From assembly GCA_029976065.1 (NCBI GenBank), contig JARKNV010000047.1, positions 1-64,000 on the forward strand: a stretch of DNA of 64,000 bases. The letters are read 5' to 3'. The position numbers were made by a program, and so were the translations under genes. The notes beneath the pieces were generated by a model. The model had not been told where the DNA came from and searched no databases. It was given only the letters and a program-made list of their open reading frames with translations. The stretch is from Selenomonadales bacterium. GTDB taxonomy: Bacteria > Bacillota > Negativicutes > Sporomusales > UBA7701. Shown one piece after another: positions 60,394 to 64,000 of this stretch. Position 1 is the first letter of the stretch. Each line of letters begins with the position of its first letter.

Positions 60394-60828
60394 CTACTGC
60401 AAAATCTCGAGCGTATCGCCCACGCTCACCGTATCGCCGGACACTACGATCGCGAAAATCCCCTCCTTGGGCATCACGCAATCGCCGGCCTGGTAATAAA
60501 TCGCGCATTTCTGATGGCATTCCTTGCCGATCTGGCTAACCTCAAGCACCGCATCGCCGATCCGCAGGCGTGTTCCCACCGGCAGCGCGGGCAGCACCAA
60601 ACCGGTTGTCGTCAGATTCTCGGCAAAATCGCCCGGGTTGACATCCAGGCCCTTCTGCCGCATCTTCTCGATGCTCTCCATCGCCAGCAGGCTAACCTGC
60701 CGGTGAGCGAACCCGGCGTGGGCGTCGCCCTCGAGCCCCAGCCCTACAAGCAAGCGGGCGCTGCCGACATTCTTCTTGCGCTGCCCCTTATGCTCGCTCG
60801 TACATACCGCGATAATCTTCCCCTGCAT
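60394..60828 (-). CDS. MOSC-domain protein
   Basis: A 144-residue MOSC protein with LGLEGDAHAGFAHRQVSLL, NPGDFAENLTTTGL and GKECHQKCAIY (the conserved Cys of the MOSC fold, near 103). MOSC domains bind sulfurated molybdenum cofactor and often deliver it. It lies between moaC and the unknown protein, consistent with molybdenum-cofactor handling. Sulfur carrier or cofactor carrier role is family knowledge; the client is inferred. Confidence 0.85.
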   Translation of the reverse strand: MQGKIIAVCTSEHKGQRKKNVGSARLLVGLGLEGDAHAGFAHRQVSLLAMESIEKMRQKGLDVNPGDFAENLTTTGLVLPALPVGTRLRIGDAVLEVSQIGKECHQKCAIYYQAGDCVMPKEGIFAIVVSGDTVSVGDTLEILQ

Positions 60829-60851
60829 CTTTATCGTCTCCCTTTCAACGT

Positions 60852-61352
60852 CTAGCCTTCCCGGCGGTACGTGCCGCTCTTGCCGCCCGATTTGGCGGTC
60901 AGCCGGACATATTCGATCACCATTCCTTTATCGACAGCCTTGCACATATCGTACACCGTCAGCGCCGCCACCGTCACCGCCGTCAGCGCCTCCATCTCCA
61001 CCCCCGTCCTGCCGGTCGTCTTCACCGTCGCGGCGATCCCGACCGCGCTGCCGGCCTCATCGAGGCTGAACTCGATATTAATCCCCGTCAGCAGCAGCGG
61101 ATGGCACATCGGAATCAGCTGCCAGGTCGCCTTGGCGCCCATGATGCCCGCGACCTGGGCGACGCCGAGGACATCGCCCTTCTTCATCAACCCCTGCCGC
61201 ACCAGCTCGAACGTAGCCGGCCGCATGCTGATCCGGCCCTCCGCGACCGCCTCCCGCTCGCTGTCTCCCTTGGCGGAAACATCCACCATCCGGGCCCGGC
61301 CCGCTGCGTTAAAATGCGTCAATTCCACAATCCGCGCCTCCCATCGCGCCAT
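60852..61352 (-). CDS. moaC: MoaC, cyclic pyranopterin monophosphate synthase
   Basis: A 166-residue MoaC. Motifs include [42 protein letters not shown] (catalytic Cys/His region, near 81-90), [13 protein letters not shown] (near 114-126) and [12 protein letters not shown]. It converts the MoaA product to cPMP in step one of molybdopterin synthesis. 20 bases after moaA. Confidence 0.93.
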   Translation of the reverse strand: MARWEARIVELTHFNAAGRARMVDVSAKGDSEREAVAEGRISMRPATFELVRQGLMKKGDVLGVAQVAGIMGAKATWQLIPMCHPLLLTGINIEFSLDEAGSAVGIAATVKTTGRTGVEMEALTAVTVAALTVYDMCKAVDKGMVIEYVRLTAKSGGKSGTYRREG

Positions 61353-61372
61353 GTTCGTCCCCTGCGGCAGCC

Positions 61373-62353
61373 TCAGCCGCCGATCTGCGACATGCTGCGG
61401 CCGAAATCAGGGAACCCGCTGGCCCGGCATAACGTATGCCCCTCCGGCTTCGCCGCCACCGCCGCATAGAAAAGTCTCGCCAATTCGCGGTCGCTGGCGC
61501 CGCCTCTGAGCGGCGTCTTGATATCGATCTCCTCCTTCGACAGCAGGCATGGCCGCAGCTTGCCGTCGGCCGTCAACCGCAAGCGGTTGCAGGCGCTGCA
61601 GAAATGATCGGAAATCGGCGTGATAAACCCGAAAGCGCCCTTCGCCTTGGGAAACTGGTAATACTTCGCCGGCCCGTTGCCCCGCACCGTGCCGGAAGGG
61701 TTAAGCTTCGCCCCGCCCACCTCGCTGAGCAAGCGCCTCACCTTTTCCACATCCGGCCCGCGGTTCGAGCCTTCGCCGCCGATCGGCATATACTCGATGA
61801 ACCGCACCGCAATCGGATGATTATACACAAGCGCCACGAAATAAGCCAAGTCCCTGGGGCTCAAAGCATCGGTCAGAACCACGTTCAGCTTCACCGGCGA
61901 CAATCCGGCCGCCATCGCGCTCTCGATCCCCTTCATCGTATCCTCCAGCCGTCCGCAGGTCGTCAGGCGGGCGAAACTGGCCGGATTGACGGTATCGAGG
62001 CTGATATTCACCCGGTCGAGCCCGGCGGCCTTCAGTCCCGCGGCCAGCGGCGGCAGCAGACTGCCGTTCGTGGTCAGGGAAATATCCCTGATCCGCCCCA
62101 GCCCCTTGATCGCCGCGATGAACTCGGTCAGCCCCTTTCTCACCAGCGGCTCTCCGCCGGTCAGGCGGATCTTGTTCACCCCTTCGCCGCTGAACACCGT
62201 AATCAGCCTCAACAGCTCCTCATAAGTCAGGATATCGGCGTGCTCCAGCCACTTCTTCCCCTGCGGCGGCATGCAATACACACAGCGGAAATTGCAGCGG
62301 TCGGTCACCGAAATCCGCAAATAATTGATATTGCGTTCAAACCCGTCGAGCAT
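61373..62353 (-). CDS. moaA: MoaA, GTP 3',8-cyclase
   Basis: A 326-residue radical SAM enzyme. [20 protein letters not shown] near 11-30 holds the N-terminal CX3CX2[15 protein letters not shown] is the SAM-binding GGE motif; [20 protein letters not shown] near 252 is the C-terminal cluster site, and the chain ends in GG like other MoaA proteins. Starts the molybdenum-cofactor pathway from GTP. It leads the set moaA-moaC-MOSC-unknown. Confidence 0.95.
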   Translation of the reverse strand: MLDGFERNINYLRISVTDRCNFRCVYCMPPQGKKWLEHADILTYEELLRLITVFSGEGVNKIRLTGGEPLVRKGLTEFIAAIKGLGRIRDISLTTNGSLLPPLAAGLKAAGLDRVNISLDTVNPASFARLTTCGRLEDTMKGIESAMAAGLSPVKLNVVLTDALSPRDLAYFVALVYNHPIAVRFIEYMPIGGEGSNRGPDVEKVRRLLSEVGGAKLNPSGTVRGNGPAKYYQFPKAKGAFGFITPISDHFCSACNRLRLTADGKLRPCLLSKEEIDIKTPLRGGASDRELARLFYAAVAAKPEGHTLCRASGFPDFGRSMSQIGG

Positions 62354-62399
62354 ATCCTCGCCCCCAAACCTTGACCTCAGACACGCGAAATACGTTCTG

Positions 62400-63188
62400 C
62401 TACAAATCGATCGTCAGTCCGTCGTAAGCCGCCGAAACCCCCGGATGGCCGGCCACGGCCGCCGCCAGCTCCGCGCTCGTCACCGGCTCGCTGTAATGCA
62501 CGGACATATGGGTCAGCACCGTGCGTCCGGCCCGCACCCGCCGGCCGAGGGCGATCGCCTCCGCCACCGACATGTGGCTCTCCGGGAACCAATTCTCGCC
62601 GTAAAAAGTGGCGTCGCACACCAGCCAGTCCACCCCCTCCGTCCGCAGGGCCGTCGGCGCCGGCAAACCGGCCGTATCGGGAAAATATGCCAGCCTCGCC
62701 CTGGGCGTCTCCACCAGGAAACCGGCGGTTTCGATGCCGTGGTTGGCCGCCAGCGGCGTCACCGTCAGATCGCCGAACCGGTACTGCACCGCGAAGCCCC
62801 AGGGCACCACCCGGAAAACCTCGATCAAATTGGGAAACGCCGCAAAGAACTGCTCGATGGCGCTCGGCGGCAGATATAGCGGTATCCGGTCCTTGCGGCT
62901 GAGCTTCACGTAATACTCCAGCTCGCCGAGACCGCCGAAATGATCGTAATGCCAGTGCGTGAGGAAAACCTCGTCGATACGCTCGATCCTCTCCCGGACT
63001 AGCTGCGCCTTGAGATCGGGCGGAGTGTCCACCAGGATATTGGCCTGCCCGGTCGCGATCAGCGCCCCGCTGCGCGTCCTGGCCGTCGCCGGATTCTCCC
63101 TCGCCTCCCGGCAGCCCGGGCAATCGCAGAAAAACGACGGCGTTCCCGGTCCTGCCCCGCTCCCCATTATCTTGAAATATTGCACCAT
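62400..63188 (-). CDS. metallo-beta-lactamase-fold hydrolase (PhnP/PqqB-like)
   Basis: A 262-residue MBL-fold protein. It begins with a Cys-rich segment FFCDCPGCREARENPA typical of the PhnP group, followed by VDTPPDLK and LTHWHYDHFGGLGEL (the HxHxDH metal site, near 78-83), ANHG, FPDTAGL and ATFYGENWFPESHMSV, with a late His LTHMSVHYS. PhnP-like enzymes are phosphodiesterases. The stop-start spacing with moaA is 46 bases. A role in the molybdenum pathway is not proven. Confidence 0.82.
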   Translation of the reverse strand: MVQYFKIMGSGAGPGTPSFFCDCPGCREARENPATARTRSGALIATGQANILVDTPPDLKAQLVRERIERIDEVFLTHWHYDHFGGLGELEYYVKLSRKDRIPLYLPPSAIEQFFAAFPNLIEVFRVVPWGFAVQYRFGDLTVTPLAANHGIETAGFLVETPRARLAYFPDTAGLPAPTALRTEGVDWLVCDATFYGENWFPESHMSVAEAIALGRRVRAGRTVLTHMSVHYSEPVTSAELAAAVAGHPGVSAAYDGLTIDL

Positions 63189-63670
63189 CCCGCCCCCTCT
63201 TCAGTCCCGTTCGCCGGCTGGCCCGTAAACTCCAGCGGCACCGGCCCGCACGCCTCGCGGTCCGGACAATCCCGGCACTGCTCTCCGAACGGCGCCGGCA
63301 GCGCCGCCGCGTCGCAAACCGTAAACCCGGCACGCTGATAAAAGGCCGCCGCCGTCCCTTTGGCCATCGTCGTAACCCGGTACGGGCCTTCCGGCCGGAC
63401 GGCCTCCAGGCAATACTCCCACGGGCGGGCGGCCAGCGCCGCCAGCAGCCTGCGGCCCGTTCCCCGGCCGCGTTCCTCCGCGGCGACCGCGAACACCAGC
63501 AGATGGAACAAATCCTCCTCCGCCTGGTACAGCCGGCCCCCGGCCACCACCCCGCCGCCCTTGCGCAGCACCACGTGCTCCTCGGCCTCGCCGGCCATGT
63601 CCATCTCCGCGGCGGTGAAAATCTCCTTCAGCCTGTTCTCGTCGGCCGGCCCGGCAAACTCGATAATCAT
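63167..63670 (-). CDS. GNAT acetyltransferase
   Basis: About 167 residues. The acetyl-CoA-binding loop is AAEERGRGTGRRLLAAL (near 66-82) and FYQRAGFTVCD follows near 115. The tail has a cysteine cluster (EQCRDCPDREACGPVP) and may bind a metal. ATG 63670 is chosen; a TTG at 63682 is possible. It overlaps the start of the metallo-hydrolase by 22 bases, so the two are coupled. Substrate unknown. Confidence 0.78.
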   Translation of the reverse strand: MIIEFAGPADENRLKEIFTAAEMDMAGEAEEHVVLRKGGGVVAGGRLYQAEEDLFHLLVFAVAAEERGRGTGRRLLAALAARPWEYCLEAVRPEGPYRVTTMAKGTAAAFYQRAGFTVCDAAALPAPFGEQCRDCPDREACGPVPLEFTGQPANGTEEGAGWCNISR

Positions 63671-63700
63671 AGTCCCACCCAAACCTTTGCGAATTCCCGC

Positions 63701-63958
63701 CTATGCGCCCCCGGCGGACTTCAACTGGATCGCCTGCTGCGGGCACTGCCCCACGCAAGTATAACAAGCGCAGCACTTCTCGCCGGCAACCACCCGAGCC
63801 TTGACCTCCGCGCCCGCCGCTGCCAGTTCCAGCACCGACTCCGGGCAAAAAGCCTCGCACAGCCCGCAGCCGTTGCAGCGCTCCCCGTCGATAACCACTT
63901 CGACCCGTTCCTCCCCGGCCTCGCCGGGGCGGGCGACGCTGTCGATCACCGGCGGCAT
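63701..63958 (-). CDS. 2[4Fe-4S] ferredoxin, possibly 5'-incomplete
   Basis: An 85-residue ferredoxin with RCNGCGLCEAFCPESV and KCCACYTCVGQCPQQAIQL, two classical CX2CX2CX3C motifs. ATG 63958 has a weak ribosome site, and the frame stays open to the window edge (14 more codons, ending LAAKSIPEARRRLY before the Met), so the protein may be longer or be the C-terminal part of a larger subunit. It is followed by the GNAT gene. Confidence 0.75.
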   Translation of the reverse strand: MPPVIDSVARPGEAGEERVEVVIDGERCNGCGLCEAFCPESVLELAAAGAEVKARVVAGEKCCACYTCVGQCPQQAIQLKSAGGA

Positions 63959-64000
63959 GTAAAGCCGCCGCCGCGCCTCCGGGATACTCTTGGCCGCCAG

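Noticed and set aside
1-64000. CRISPR arrays, rRNA, tRNA, phage structural genes or insertion-sequence transposases
   Set aside because: None seen by reading; a tRNA or CRISPR scan would settle it.

Overview
The window looks like a chromosome segment of a strictly anaerobic, GC-rich, low-oxygen-adapted Firmicute, most like a Negativicute of the Sporomusa type. This is inferred from strong AGGAGG ribosome binding sites, many molybdenum and iron-sulfur enzymes, sigma-54 regulation, C_GCAxxG_C_C proteins and a bacteriohemerythrin. I see no rRNA, tRNA, CRISPR array, phage structural gene, transposase or integrase.

Layout. 0-15.4 kb: a FIST sensor gene, then a long minus-strand operon: Mo-hydroxylase (aldehyde oxidoreductase type), flavin/dicluster Fe-S oxidoreductase, small redox protein, XdhC, NTP-transferase/HD protein, radical SAM protein, AMP-forming ligase, histidine phosphatase and C_GCAxxG_C_C protein. 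It resembles the Desulfovibrio DVU1551-1559 set (the 'Trs' type). A sigma-54 promoter and an adjacent AcoR-like activator control it. 15.6-17.8 kb: bacteriohemerythrin and a FixCX electron-transfer pair.

18-26.6 kb: an AT-richer acquired region. The first 57 codons of a DUF255/thioredoxin-domain gene (yyaL/SPATA20 type) occur three times: at 18.14 kb (decayed), 21.47 kb (intact) and 24.45 kb (intact). These copies bracket two cargo modules, CsoR plus a metal-transporting P-type ATPase, and TetR plus two methyltransferases. The last copy is followed by the rest of the gene, but a stop codon, a hairpin and 44 bases separate the two parts exactly before the CxxC codons. I read this as integrase-less accretion of mobile islands at one gene, or an unusual bypassed or split gene.

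26.7-41 kb: ordinary genes with some clear regulatory logic. A sigma-54 activator carrying a TIM-barrel (PEP-hydrolase-like) sensor sits before an operon for a Tm-1-like protein, a second copy of the same TIM barrel and a cupin; a perfect sigma-54 promoter and two GGGAA-N6-TTCCC dyads lie between them. A TetR/Aas/LplT lysophospholipid operon shares a GTTAAC-type operator with a CREST membrane hydrolase gene.

41-59.5 kb: a molybdopterin-enzyme regulon: three DMSO-reductase-family catalytic subunits, two Fe-S subunits, an NrfD membrane subunit, a radical SAM protein paralogous to the first one, an OFA-type and an AAHS-type transporter, and a 47-residue zinc-ribbon protein. Three perfect sigma-54 promoters here each have the same upstream element, in the same orientation and 175-183 bp from the -12 element, so they probably form one regulon of the activator at 53.6 kb. 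The substrate is not evident; an aromatic or organic acid is suggested only by the transporters. 59.5-64 kb: molybdenum-cofactor genes (MOSC, moaC, moaA) with a metallo-hydrolase, a GNAT protein and a ferredoxin. The cofactor genes fit the four molybdoenzymes in the window.
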